Below are positions 39,816 to 51,766 of a DNA stretch of 64,000 nt, piece by piece. The translations under genes were made by a program, and so were the position numbers. Under the pieces are notes generated by a model. It was not told the DNA's origin, did no database searches, and saw only the letters and a program-made list of their open reading frames with translations. Positions within the stretch are counted from its first letter, which is position 1. Every line of letters starts with the position of its first letter. This stretch comes from Acipenser ruthenus (taxonomy: Eukaryota; Chordata; Actinopteri; Acipenseriformes; Acipenseridae): assembly GCF_902713425.1 (NCBI RefSeq), contig NC_081198.1:21125188-21189187 (forward strand). The letters run 5' to 3'.

Positions 39816-42800
39816 TACTCTTTTATTGAGATTTTACATTTTTTTACATTTACACCCATTCGTTTTTTCATTCATTTTACATTTCTTTTAAAGATGACAT
39901 TCATGCATACAGACATACATTTTGTTTTAAAAGCATTTAAAATACATTTAAAAACACCAAGACAATTGTGCTTTGTACATGGTTAAAACAGACACAGATT
40001 AAAATCAACATGAAAAAAACCTGTGCTGTTTTAAAAGTGACTGGAAAAAAAGAACCATCTATAAAAACCAGTGCTTGTGAGGGCCGGGGAGTGCTCTCTA
40101 AAAAGGTTCAAAAGTGAACATAAAACTATATTACTAAAACAGGGACAGGGGAAAAGGGACAGTGTGTAAAACAGTGCGTTAAAATTCTAAAATTTTAAAA
40201 CACTTAAAATGTAACTTTTAATAGTTTACATTAAAAATCTTAAAGATACATAAAACAAAACAAAACAAAATCAAATAAAACATTCAACGTAAATCAAATA
40301 AAAGTCCATAAAACTGAAACAAAAAGACTACATAAAACCAGGGCACCGTTCAAAAACGGTCATGCCAGCTAAAAAGGGCGGAATGCTGGCATGACAAAAT
40401 AAATAAAAGGCTTAGCGGTGCCCCGTAGTCCCGCTCCTAGGAGCTAGCGGTTCCAGTTTTTTCCTTTATTCCATCTTCACGCCCTGAAGTCCGGCGATCC
40501 TCCACTCCGCGCAGGCCTTGTCCTTCCCGAGGGTCCGGATGTCCAGAATTACAAAGTCCTTGATAAGAGTTTGTGCCCTTCTGGTCGTGGTGATAGTGTC
40601 TAGCTCCTGCTTGTGATAGACACAGACGTTACGGCCTTCCCACAGGATCTGCTTGACAACATTGATGACACGCCAAACGCACTTAGCTGTGCTGGTAGCG
40701 ATTCCTCCCGCAGGCCCATAGAGCACAGTCTCAGCGGTCATCTTGGCCGTGTCAGCAAACCTGTTTAGGAAGACAGAGACAGAGAGCCAGACACTGCCAG
40801 CCACATCACACTCCCAGAAGATATGGGCTGGTGTTTCTCTCTTGCGGCACTTTGCATAGGGGCATGTTTCTACTTGGGCTAGTCCCCTCCTGAACATGAA
40901 CGCTCGAGTGGGGAGTGCACTGTGGACGGTGTTCCATGCTATATCCTTCTGGACATTACTGAGGCAGCTGTGAGACACATTCTCCCAGATTTTTTGGCTT
41001 TGGGTGAGGGAGAAAGTAGCTACTTTTTCAATTTCCTGGGAACCGGCAAGATATTTAGTTACAGCCTTGAATTCCCAGGAGGCCAATTTTGCTTTATCTA
41101 AGCCCAATTTATATATAGTGTCCCTTAAGGTTCTATAATACAATGGGGGGTCCCAGGAGTACGGCACGGTGTTATCAATAGTGCAGAGGCCCAAGGCCCT
41201 GAGACAGGTGGCAAAATAGAAACGATTCATGTAACATACCTTCCTGTCCAGGGCCTGGATGTTCTTGATAGTTTGCGTGAGCCCCTGCACTCGGGTGAGC
41301 TGCACAACGTCCGGGACCCCCTTACCTCCCTTCTTGTCGGCTTTACTCAGGGTGGCTCGTTTTACCCTCTCCATCTTGCTGCCCCAGATAAAGCGGTGGA
41401 TAATGCGGTCCACCACTTTTTTGGTGGTCCTGTCTGGGGGAAAGATTTTTCCTACATAAGAGAGGATGGGGAACAGTATAGACTTGGTTATTAATACTCT
41501 ACCCGTCATTGTTAAGGATCTTGTGCTCCATCCGCCAATCTTTTTACGGACCTGGTTAATGGCCGCCGTCCAGCTCTGGGCCCCCGAGCTATTGTTCTCG
41601 AAAATGAGGCCCAGAATCTTGATTTTGTCCTTTTTGACAGGGTACATGTCCGACAGTTCCCTATCTACCTGCCAATTTTTAGACACGTAGACTTCGCTCT
41701 TGGACTTATTAATCACTGCCCCGGTCGCCGTGCAGTACTTCTCAAGGATATTACTAATCCGAGGTACCGACGATGTGTTGGTGCAAATGAGTGACACATC
41801 GTCCATATATGCTGTTGTTTTGACCTGGACCCCGTTGGATCCAGGCAGCTGGAAACCAGTTATATTGGTATCCCTACGAATTGCCTGCAGGAGGGGTTCA
41901 ATGCACACGACATATAGCAGTGGGGATAGTGGGCAACCCTGTCTGACCCCTGACTGGATAGATATTTTACCAGTCAGGTGCCTGTTCACCAAGACTCGGG
42001 TACTAATGTTTGTATAGATGGTTTTAACCCACTCCCTAAGTCCAGGAGCGAATTTCATGTGGTCCATCACTTTGTACATATATTCATGGCTTACCCTATC
42101 GAACGCCTTCTCCTGGTCAAGGTTGAACAGGCAGAGGGGATGGTTCCGTTCTCTAGAATAAGCCAGAATGTCCCTTGTTAACATTAAAATATCCGTGATG
42201 GACCTCCCTGGGACGCCACAAGCCTGGTCGGGGCCAATGACCAAAGGGAGGTGTACTTGTAGCCGGAGCATCAGAGCTTTGGCTAGTATCTTGTAATCCA
42301 CGCAAAGGAGGCTGATTGGGCGCCAATTCCGTAGATCTTTAACTTCCCCTTTCTTATGAAGGAGAGTAATTACACTCTCCCGCATAGAAGGGCCCAACCG
42401 CTTCTCCCTGTAGACCGCTCTGTAGACCTCCGCTAAATGGACTTTTAGCGTGTCCCAAAAAAGATGGTAATACTCACCCGGGATGCCATCTGGACCTGGC
42501 GTCTTACCGGTGTTCATGGTCTTAACCGCCTGGGTGAGCTCCTCCAGCGTGAGTTCTGGGTCCTTCTCCTCCTCCTCCTCGTCCCGCACTGAGTCAGGCT
42601 CCAACTGGCTCAGGAACCACTCTATCAGGGTGTCATCTGTAGCTTTGATGTTATACAGGTCCCTATAGAAGTTCTCTACCACTTTTTTCACTCCCTCACT
42701 ATCCTCTACTATCCTCCCCCTGCTGTCGAGCATGGAGGACATCAAGTGCCGCTTCTCCCTCGTTTTCTGGAAGAAGAAGCGAGTACACTTTTCATCTTCC

Positions 42801-43903
42801 TCCATTTTTTGCACTTTTGCATTGTGCATGACCTTTCGTTGTTCCTCCCTACAAAGCACTGAAAGATCTAGCTTGGTCTGGGCTATCTCGTCGCTTACAG
42901 GGAACCCCCGAAGCTGAAGCAGGCTCAGACGCTGGAGGGCAGCATTCAGGTATTTATATTTGGCCCTCCTTTCTTTGGCTTTCCTCTTGCCTGCTGCTAT
43001 GAAATAACCCTTAGTTCTGATTTTGACCATCTCCCACCACTCTATAGGGGAGTTGAATAGGTCACGCAAAGTGGTCCACTCAACAAGCCTGCTCTTATAG
43101 GCTGCAGCTATGGAGGGGTCATCGAGTAAGGAGGTGTTTAATTTCCAGACCCCTGACCCCATCTGGGAGGTCTGAGGGACCTGCAATGTTACCTGCAGGA
43201 GCCTATGGTCAGAGAAGAAGACGGCCTGGGTGTCTACTGCCGTCTTCGTAAGGGAGCTGGTATGCAGGACGAGATCTATACGGGAGAAGGAGGTCCCAGA
43301 TGAGCTCACCCAGGTAAAGGGAGGCACCAGGTCCTTACCTGCATCACACAGGGAGAAATCAGATATTACGGAGGACAAAACTCTACTAGAGCGGTCGTTG
43401 CGTGGCCTGCTCCGGTCTACGTCCCTCAGAGCACAATTGAAGTCACCTGACACGATGACGGGTACGTTCCCCAGCAGGAGTGGACGCAGCTGTGGAAAAA
43501 ATTGAACTCTTTCGTTTTGGTTAGTGGGTGCGTAGACATTGACCAGTCTGAGGGGAGTGTTGTTGTATGTCACATCCACGCTCAGATTTCTACCAGGTTC
43601 TACCTCCCTGCTGCTGCGGGAGGTAATAAATGGGTTTTTAAACAGGATACCTACTCCGTCGGCTCTGGCTATGTTGGAGCCCGACCAGAAGGAGTCCCCC
43701 AGGGTCCAACTCTCCTTCAGGTCCCTATAATCAGGGCTCGACGAAATACCACACTCCTGCAGAAAGATGAGATCTGCTTTCAAGTTAGCTAGATAGTTTA
43801 GTACATCAAATCTTTTTTGTGTCTCCCTGATGCTCCTGACATTAACAGACACACATATCAGGGCCATCAGGGTAGCTAACAAGAAAAGGAGTCGCTGCGT
43901 CCA
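39816..43903 (-). mobile_element. Family A Tx1-clade LINE, copy A4 (5'-truncated at the ORF2 start)
   Basis: About 4.1 kb: 3' UTR and ORF2 almost complete. The 5' end joins (GAAA)n at 43904, so promoter and spacer of one array unit are missing between the two flanks. Confidence 0.9.
40466..43903 (-). pseudogene. LINE ORF2, copy A4, missing the first codons
   Basis: The frame is open from the truncation point, after only MG of the usual start, to the normal stop. The first Met is at 43882, giving 1138 residues with the whole endonuclease, RT and C-terminal finger. No ORF1, 5' UTR or promoter remains upstream, so it has no evident means of expression. Confidence 0.88.
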
Positions 43904-44053
43904 GAAAGAGAGAAAGAAAGAAAGAAAGAAAAAAAAAAGAAGTAAAACGGCGGGAAAACTTGCATCAACACTGGCACTCTCCCTCCAGCAGGGGTAGACA
44001 AAATGCTTACAGGAGAGATCCAGATCTGACTTTGACCAACGTTAGAGAAAGGT
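43904..44053 (-). repeat. (GAAA)n and U2 3' flank
   Basis: A short GAAA tract (to about 43938) and the 3' flank with the 3' box, as in every unit. Confidence 0.85.
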
Positions 44054-44239
44054 GTGCACCATTCCCGGAGGTACTGCAATACCGGGCCGATGCGTGGAGT
44101 GGACGGAGCAAGCCCCTGTTCCATCTCCCGATTCCAAAAATCAATTTAATATATGGTCCCCTGATAGGGGACATATCAGATATTAAACTGATAAGAACAG
44201 ATACTACACTTGATCTTAGCCAAAAGGCCGAGAAGCGAT
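44054..44239 (-). ncRNA. RNU2: U2 snRNA, uninterrupted copy with changes
   Basis: 186 nt. It differs at nt 67 (C to T, window 44173) and has the ACCATT variant. Confidence 0.93.
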
Positions 44240-44828
44240 GGCGACTTGGCCCTTGCCCGGGGCCCCCCAGCCCGGACGGCACAGGGGGATTCAAAGGTGG
44301 GTGCAAAATTTCAAGCACAAGCAGACCCCAAAAAAACGGGCTGCTGCTTCCAGAGGGGAAATGTACAATTTAAGCAGGAGAATACAAAACAAAGCAAAAA
44401 CACACACATAACACCAAAAACAAAACATAAACTGGCGGAGTGCGTCTTACAAATAGTCATGCCAAGCTGCTATGCTGTGCAAGGTGCCTTGGGTAACTAC
44501 AACTGTGCCTCGCTGGCTGGCTGGCTTGCTAAGAAGGTCCTGGCATAGGGACATGTTCCACCACACTTGTCTGGTTAGCTGCATGCTCCCAGGAAACAAC
44601 CTGCTGCTGTCTACATCATCACCACATGTGAATAAAAGAAAGAAAGACAGCAAGAAAGAAAGAGAGAAAGAAAGAGAGAAAGAGAGAAAGAAAGAGAGAA
44701 AGAAAAAAAAAAAGAAGTAAAACGGCGGGAAAACTTGCATCAACACTGGCACTCTCCCTCCAGCAGGGGTAGACAAAATGCTCACAGGAGAGATCCAGAT
44801 CTGACTTTGACCAACGTTAGAGAAAGGT
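44240..44828 (-). repeat. U2 promoter, spacer, (GAAA)n and 3' flank
   Basis: Standard unit with (GAAA)n at about 44634-44712. Confidence 0.85.
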
Positions 44829-45014
44829 GTGCACCATTCCCGGAGGTACTGCAATACCGGGCCGATGCGTGGAGTGGACGGAGCAAGCCCCTGTTCCATC
44901 TCCCGATTCCAAAAATCAATTTAATATATGGTCCCCTGATAAGGGACGTATCAGATATTAAACTGATAAGAACAGATACTACACTTGATCTTAGCCAAAA
45001 GGCCGAGAAGCGAT
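44829..45014 (-). ncRNA. RNU2: U2 snRNA, uninterrupted copy with changes
   Basis: 186 nt. Nt 73 is C to T (window 44942) in stem IIb, which would leave a G-U pair; the ACCATT variant is also present. Confidence 0.93.
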
Positions 45015-45587
45015 GGCGACTTGGCCCTTGCCCGGGGCCCCCCAGCCCGGACGGCACAGGGGGATTCAAAGGTGGGTGCAAAATTCCAAGCACAAGCAGA
45101 CCCCCAAAAAACGGGCTGCTGCTTCCAGAGGGGAAATGTGCAATTTAAGCAGGAGAAAACAAAACAAAGCAAAAACACACACATAACACCAAAAACAAAA
45201 CATAAACTGGCGGAGTGCGTCTTACAAATAGTCATGCCAAGCTGCTATGCTGTGCAAGGTGCCTTGGGTAACTACAACTGTGCCTCGCTGGCTGGCTGGC
45301 TTGCTAAGAAGGTCCTGGCATAGGGACATGTTCCACCACACTTGTCTGGTTAGCTGCATGCTCCCAGGAAACAACCTGCTGCTGTTTACATCATCACCAC
45401 ATGTGAATAAAAGAAAGAAAGACAGCAAGAAAGAAAGAGAGAAAGAAAGAAAGAGAGAAAAAAAAAAAAAAAGAAGTAAAACGGCGGGAAAACTTGCATC
45501 AACACTGGCACTCTCCCTCCAGCAGGGGTAGACAAAATGCTCACAGGAGAGATCCAGATCTGACTTTGACCAACGTTAGAGAAAGGT
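45015..45587 (-). repeat. U2 promoter, spacer, (GAAA)n and 3' flank
   Basis: Standard unit with a short (GAAA)n tract at about 45410-45470. Confidence 0.85.
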
Positions 45588-45720
45588 GTGCACCGTTCCC
45601 GGAGGTACTGCAATACCGAGCCGATGCGTGGAGTGGACGGAGCAAGCCTCTGTTCCATCTCCCGATTCCAAAAATCAATTTAATATATGGTCCCCTGATA
45701 GGGGACGTATCAGATATTAA
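45588..45720 (-). pseudogene. U2 snRNA 3' fragment
   Basis: U2 from about nt 54 to the 3' end, with the same junction to an A element as at 12173 and 28417. Confidence 0.95.
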
Positions 45721-46370
45721 TACTCTTTTATTGAGATTTTACATTTTTTTACATTTACACCCATTCGTTTTTTCATTCATTTTACATTTCTTTTAAAGAT
45801 GACATTCATGCATACAGACATACATTTTGTTTTAAAAGCATTTAAAATACATTTAAAAACACCAAGACAATTGTGCTTTGTACATGGTTAAAACAGACAC
45901 AGATTAAAATCAACATGAAAAAAACCTGTGCTGCTTTAAAAGTGACTGGAAAAAAAGAACCATCTATAAAAAACCAGTGTTTGTGAGGGCCGGGGAGTGC
46001 TCTCTAAAAAAGTTCAAAAGTGAACATAAAACTAGATCTAAAACAGGGACAGGGGAAAAGGGACAGTGTATAGAACAGTGAGTTAAAATTCTAAAATTTT
46101 AAAACACTTAAAATGTAACTTTTAATAGTTTACATTAAAAATCTTAAAGATACATAAAACAAAACAAAACAAAATCAAATAAAACATTCAACGTAAATCA
46201 AATAAAAGTCCATAAAACTGAAACAAAAAGACTACATAAAACCAGGGCACCGTTGAAAAAACGGTCATGCCAGCTAAAAAGGGCGGAATGCTGGCATGAC
46301 AAAATAAATAAAAGGCTTAGCGGTGCCCCGTAGTCCCGCTCCTAGGAGCTAGCGGTTCCAGTTTTTTCCT

Positions 46371-49300
46371 TTATTCCATCTTCACGTCCTGAAGTCCGGC
46401 GATCCTCCACTCCGCGCAGGCCTTGTCCTTCCCGAGGGTCCGGATGTCCAGAATTACAAAGTCCTTGATAAGAGTTTGTGCCCTTCTGGTCGTGGTGATA
46501 GTGTCTAGCTCCTGCTTGTGATAGACACAGACGTTACGGCCTTCCCACAGGATCTGCTTGACAACATTGATGACACGCCAAACGCACTTAGCTGTGCTGG
46601 TATCGATTCCTCCCGCAGGCCCATAGAGCACAGTCTCAGCGGTCATCTTGGCCGTGTCAGCAAACCTGTTTAGGAAGACAGAGACAGAGAGCCAGACACT
46701 GCCAGCCACATCACACTCCCAGAAGATATGGGCTGGTGTTTCTCTCTTGCGGCACTTTGCATAGGGGCATGTTTCTACTTGGGCTAGTCCCCTCCTGAAC
46801 ATGAACGCTCGAGTGGGGAATGCACTGTGGACGGTGTTCCATGCTATATCCTTCTGGACATTACTGAGGCAGCTGTGAGACACATTCTCCCAGATTTTTT
46901 GGCTTTGGGTGAGGGAGAAAGTAGCTACTTTTTCAATTTCCTGGGAAGCGGCAAGATATTTAGTTACAGCCTTGTATTCCCAGGAGGCCAATTTTGCTTT
47001 ATCTAAGCCCAATTTATATATAGTGTCCCTTAAGGTTCTATAATACAATGGGGGGTCCCAGGAGTACGGCACGGTGTTATCAATAGTGCAGAGGCCCAAG
47101 GCCCTGAGACAGGTGGCAAAATAGAAACGATTCATGTAACATACCTTCCTGTCCAGGGCCTGGATGTTCTTGATAGTTTGCGTGAGCCCCTGCACTCGGG
47201 TGAGCTGCACAACGTCCGGGACCCCCTTACCTCCCTTCTTGTCGGCTTTACTCAGGGTGGCTCGCTTTACCCTCTCCATCTTGCTGCCCCAGATAAAGCG
47301 GTGGATAATGCGGTCCACCACTTTTTTGGTGGTCCTGTCTGGGGGAAAGATTTTTCCTACATAAGAGAGGATGGGGAACAGTATAGACTTGGTTATTAAT
47401 ACTCTACCCGTCATTGTTAAGGATCTTGTGCTCCATCCGCCAATCTTTTTACGGACCTGGTTAATGGCCGCCGTCCAGCTCTGGGCCCCCGAGCTATTGT
47501 TCTCGAAAATGAGGCCCAGAATCTTGATTTTGTCCTTTTTGACAGGGTACATGTCCGACAGTTCCCTATCTACCTGCCAATTTTTAGACACGTAGACTTC
47601 GCTCTTGGACTTATTAATCACTGCCCTGGTCGCCGTGCAGTACTTCCCAAGGATATTACTAATCCGAGGTACCGACGATGTGTTGGTGCAAATGAGTGAC
47701 ACATCGTCCATATATGCTGTTGTTTTGACCTGGACCCCGTTGGATCCAGGCAGCTGGAAACCAGTTATATTGGTATCCCTACTAATTGCCTGCAGGAGGG
47801 GTTCAATGCACACGACATATAGCAGTGGGGATAGTGGGCAACCCTGTCTGACCCCTGACTGGATAGATATTTTACCAGTCAGGTGCCTGTTCACCAAGAC
47901 TCGGGTACTAATGTTTGTATAGATGGTTTTAACCCACCCCCTAAGTCCAGGAGCGAATTTCATCTGGTCCATCACTTTGTACATATATTCATGGCTTACC
48001 CTATCGAACGCCTTCTCCTGGTCAAGGTTGAACAGGCAGAGGGGATGGTTCCGTTCTCTAGAATAAGCCAGAATGTCCCTTGTTAACATTAAAATATCCG
48101 TGATGGACCTCCCTGGGACGCCACAAGCCTGGTCGGGGCCAATGACCAAAGGGAGGTGTACTTGTAGCCGGAGCATCAGAGCTTTGGCTAGTATCTTGTA
48201 ATCCACGCAAAGGAGGCTGATTGGGCGCCAATTCCGTAGATCTTTAACTTCCCCTTTCTTATGAAGGAGAGTAATTACACTCTCCCGCATAGAAGGGCCC
48301 AACCGCTTCTCCCTGTAGACCGCTCTGTAGACCTCCGCTAAATGGACTTTTAGCATGTCCCAAAAAAGATGGTAATACTCACCCGGGATGCCATCTGGAC
48401 CTGGCGTCTTACCGGTGTTCATGGTCTTAACCGCCTGGGTGAGCTCCTCCAGCGTGAGTTCTGGGTCCTTCTCCTCCTCCTCGTCGTCCCGCACTGAGTC
48501 AGGCTCCAACTGGCTCAGGAACCACTCTATCAGGGTGTCATCTGTAGCTTTGATGTTATATAGGTCCCTATAGAAGTTCTCTACCACTTTTTTCACTCCC
48601 TCACTATCCTCTACTATCCTCCCCCTGCTGTCGAGCATGGAGGACATCAAGTGCCGCTTCTCCCTCGTTTTCTGGAAGAAGAAGCGAGTACACTTTTCGT
48701 CTTCCTCCATTTTTTGCACTTTTGCATTGTGCATGACCTTTCGTTGTTCCTCCCTACAAAGCACTGAAAGATCTAGCTTGGTCTGGGCTATCTCGTCGCT
48801 TACAGGGAACCCCCGAAGCTGAAGCAGGCTCAGATGCTGGAGGGCAGCATTCAGGTGTTTATATTTGGCCCTCCTTTCTTTTGCTTTCCTCTTGCCTGCT
48901 GCTATGAAATAACCCTTAGTTCTGATTTTGACCATCTCCCACCACTCTATAGGGGAGTTGAATAGGTCACGCAAAGTGGTCCACTCAACAAGCCTGCTCT
49001 TATAGGCTGCAGCTATGGAGGGGTCATCGAGTAAGGAGGTGTTTAATTTCCAAACCCCTGACCCCATCTGGGAGGTCTGAGGGACCTGCAATGTTACCTG
49101 CAGGAGCCTATGGTCAGAGAAGAAGACGGCCTGGGTGTCTACTGCCGTCTTCGTAAGGGAGCTGGTATGCAGGACGAGATCTATACGGGAGAAGGAGGTC
49201 CCAGATGAGCTCACCCAGGTAAAGGGAGGCACCAGGTCCTTACCTGCATCACACAGGGAGAAATCAGATATTACGGAGGACAAAACTCTACTAGAGCGGT

Positions 49301-49814
49301 CGTTGCGTGGCCTGCTCCGGTCTACGTCCCTCAGAGCACAATTGAAGTCACCTGACACGATGACGGGTACGTTCCCCAGCAGGAGTGGACGCAGCTGTGG
49401 AAAAAATTGAACTCTTTCGTTTTGGTTAGTGGGTGCGTAGACATTGACCAGTCTGAGGGGAGTGTTGTTGTATGTCACATCCACGCTCAGAATTCTACCA
49501 GGTTCTACCTCCCTGCTGCTGCGGGAGGTAATAAATGGGTTTTTAAACAGGATACCTACTCCGTCGGCTCTGGCTATGTTGGAGCCCGACCAGAAGGAGT
49601 CCCCCAGGGTCCAACTCTCCTTCAGGTTCCTATAATCAGGGCTCGACGAAATACCACACTCCTGCAGAAAGATGAGATCTGCTTTCAAGTTAGCTAGATA
49701 GTTTAGTACATCAAATCTTTTTTGTGTCTCCCTGATGCTCCTGACATTAACAGACACACATATCAGGGCCATCAGGGTAGCTAACAAGAAAAGGAGTCGC
49801 TGCGTCCACCCCAT
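46371..49814 (-). CDS. LINE ORF2: APE endonuclease + reverse transcriptase, intact (copy A5)
   Basis: 1147 aa and open throughout, with the same domains and catalytic residues as the copy at 12821-16264, including YMDD. It has its own 5' UTR and ORF1 upstream, but ORF1 is frame-shifted. The ORF2 start lies 5 nt after the ORF1 stop, a spacing suited to termination-reinitiation as reported for other LINEs. Confidence 0.94.
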   Translation of the reverse strand: MGWTQRLLFLLATLMALICVSVNVRSIRETQKRFDVLNYLANLKADLIFLQECGISSSPDYRNLKESWTLGDSFWSGSNIARADGVGILFKNPFITSRSSREVEPGRILSVDVTYNNTPLRLVNVYAPTNQNERVQFFPQLRPLLLGNVPVIVSGDFNCALRDVDRSRPRNDRSSRVLSSVISDFSLCDAGKDLVPPFTWVSSSGTSFSRIDLVLHTSSLTKTAVDTQAVFFSDHRLLQVTLQVPQTSQMGSGVWKLNTSLLDDPSIAAAYKSRLVEWTTLRDLFNSPIEWWEMVKIRTKGYFIAAGKRKAKERRAKYKHLNAALQHLSLLQLRGFPVSDEIAQTKLDLSVLCREEQRKVMHNAKVQKMEEDEKCTRFFFQKTREKRHLMSSMLDSRGRIVEDSEGVKKVVENFYRDLYNIKATDDTLIEWFLSQLEPDSVRDDEEEEKDPELTLEELTQAVKTMNTGKTPGPDGIPGEYYHLFWDMLKVHLAEVYRAVYREKRLGPSMRESVITLLHKKGEVKDLRNWRPISLLCVDYKILAKALMLRLQVHLPLVIGPDQACGVPGRSITDILMLTRDILAYSRERNHPLCLFNLDQEKAFDRVSHEYMYKVMDQMKFAPGLRGWVKTIYTNISTRVLVNRHLTGKISIQSGVRQGCPLSPLLYVVCIEPLLQAISRDTNITGFQLPGSNGVQVKTTAYMDDVSLICTNTSSVPRISNILGKYCTATRAVINKSKSEVYVSKNWQVDRELSDMYPVKKDKIKILGLIFENNSSGAQSWTAAINQVRKKIGGWSTRSLTMTGRVLITKSILFPILSYVGKIFPPDRTTKKVVDRIIHRFIWGSKMERVKRATLSKADKKGGKGVPDVVQLTRVQGLTQTIKNIQALDRKVCYMNRFYFATCLRALGLCTIDNTVPYSWDPPLYYRTLRDTIYKLGLDKAKLASWEYKAVTKYLAASQEIEKVATFSLTQSQKIWENVSHSCLSNVQKDIAWNTVHSAFPTRAFMFRRGLAQVETCPYAKCRKRETPAHIFWECDVAGSVWLSVSVFLNRFADTAKMTAETVLYGPAGGIDTSTAKCVWRVINVVKQILWEGRNVCVYHKQELDTITTTRRAQTLIKDFVILDIRTLGKDKACAEWRIAGLQDVKME

Positions 49815-49819
49815 AGCGA

Positions 49820-51766
49820 CTATGATTGGGAGGTCGGGACACTCTTCCTACTCTTAGCTCTACGCTTGCTTCGAGGGGGCTTGGGCTTATTTGCAACTCC
49901 CATCACCCCTGAGAAGGTACTCACTGCTGCCTCGTCCAAGAAGGCACCGTCTTTATATGCACAGTACGTGGAGTTGTTGGGGCTATTCAACTCCCCACAA
50001 GGTAAGTCTGGTGGAACTTGCTCAGGGCCCCTCGGAACGTGTGGGTCAGCTTTGTCCTGGGGGGGGGGTTATGACAGACAGCATTCTTTGGCTGTTACCG
50101 TCTGTTGAATTGGAACTGTTAGCAGACTTCTGGCTTACCGCGTCCAGGGGTATTCCCATGTCCTCCAGTGCTGTATCTAGGAGGACCTCTAGGGGGCCCC
50201 TGGTTTTGCCCATACAAGGGAGGGGGTCAAGGATGCTTTGAAGGGAGGCCCTTCGCTTGAAGAGGGTCATTGCTACAGAGGTACTGCTGGTCAGGGAAGG
50301 TGTTGACCCCGACCTCTCCCTCGGTGCATTAGTGAACACCTCTTCTGCGAGGTGTGCTAGGGTTTGTGCCAACGACTGGGAAGGCTGGCTGGGGATGCCC
50401 TGGCTGGCTGCTACCTGCCCACTAGGCGGCAGTGTAGCCGTCCCACTCGCCTCCGTCTCTGCCTGCGAGGGCAAGACTGGGGACTTTGTGTGGACATTAG
50501 CTGGTTTTGGATCTATGGGGGCCACCTGCAACTTGCTGTCTTTGATCCTGATCTTCTTTCTTTTCCCCCCCTCGTCTCTACCCTTTCTTTTCCCCACCCT
50601 CTGCTGGTTCTTCACTCCCTTCCCCTCCTTCTCACTCTCACTTTCACTGTCGCTTTTGCTTTCCTCCCCCACGGACTCAATCCTTATGGCGTCATAACGA
50701 GAGCTGAGGGGGAGTGCTGGCACTGAGAGGGCCCTACTCAGGGGGGGGCCGCTGCTGGGTCCGGGCTCCCTCCCTGACTCGTGTTCTGCATCAGAGGAGC
50801 TACTGGAGGAGCTAGTGGAGTGGCTGTTGTACTCTCTCTCTGGGCTGGGGGAAGGGGTCCTCGTAAAACGGGACATGTCTCGGGGGCGGGGGGGTGAGGG
50901 GGTGCTGGTGATGATGGTGGTGCTGGAGTCTGGGTCTTGGATACTGTTGGTGGTGATGTGGACTGATCTTTGTTACTTGCTCCCTCTTCCTGCTCAGGCC
51001 TAGGCTTGTTCATGTTTGCCTTGCTGGCTCTGGCCATGTTGGCATAGGAAGAGGGGCAGTCCTTAAACAGGTGCCCCTTCTTTCCACACAAATTGCACTG
51101 CCTCTCTTCTCTGCAGTGGCTGGTCTCGTGGGGGGCGCCGCAGTTCCTGCACTTGACTACAGTACACGCGGCCGCCAGGTGTCCTAATTCCCCACATTTC
51201 CTGCAGAGTTTTGGCATCCCATTATAGAATACCAGCCCTCTGTTGGGCCCTAACACTATGGAGTTTGGAATGTGGCGGACGCCTCCAATGCCCGATGGAT
51301 CAACATTAAGGCGTACCAGCCACTTTCTGGCTCCTGTCCAAACCCCATCTTCATCTGTAATTTTCCTCCCTTCTGATGACACCCTCCCATAGCGGTTAAG
51401 CCATGTTGTAATATCATAGTCGCTAACAGCCTCATTGAAAAATTGGACAGTAACAACTTTCATTTCTCTGTCTGTCAGTGCATCCACACAAAATTCTTTG
51501 TATGGAGCGAGATATTTATTCTCCCCCCAAAAGGACCACATTTCTTGTAACTTTTGGGGGTTCCTAAAACTGACCTCAAACACTTCCTTAAGCCCTGGCA
51601 ATTTCACCAAACAATTCAAGTCAGAAGGGGAAAAACCCATACCCCTCTGAAGAATGGTCCGGCTGAACTCCAGTCTCGTCAGTCCTGGTTCCGTTTCATC
51701 TTGCTTGTTTCTTGTGAAGCGCACCGCATTGTGCCTCCTGGTTTCCTGGGTTGGCCGGAACGCCAT
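49820..51766 (-). pseudogene. LINE ORF1 (Gag-like, CCHC), copy A5, frame-shifted
   Basis: The ATG is at 51766. The head domain and three knuckles are intact. The frame slips at a G-run near 50899 (one G short) and at a run of ten G near 50059-50068, where A0 has nine. The frame from the start gives 342 residues; the C-terminal half is open in a second frame from 50876. Confidence 0.85.

Noticed and set aside
46371-51766. Retrovirus or LTR element, suggested by CCHC knuckles and YMDD
   Set aside because: No LTRs, protease, RNase H/integrase arrangement or primer-binding site is seen. The APE endonuclease and U2-targeted 3' joints show a LINE.
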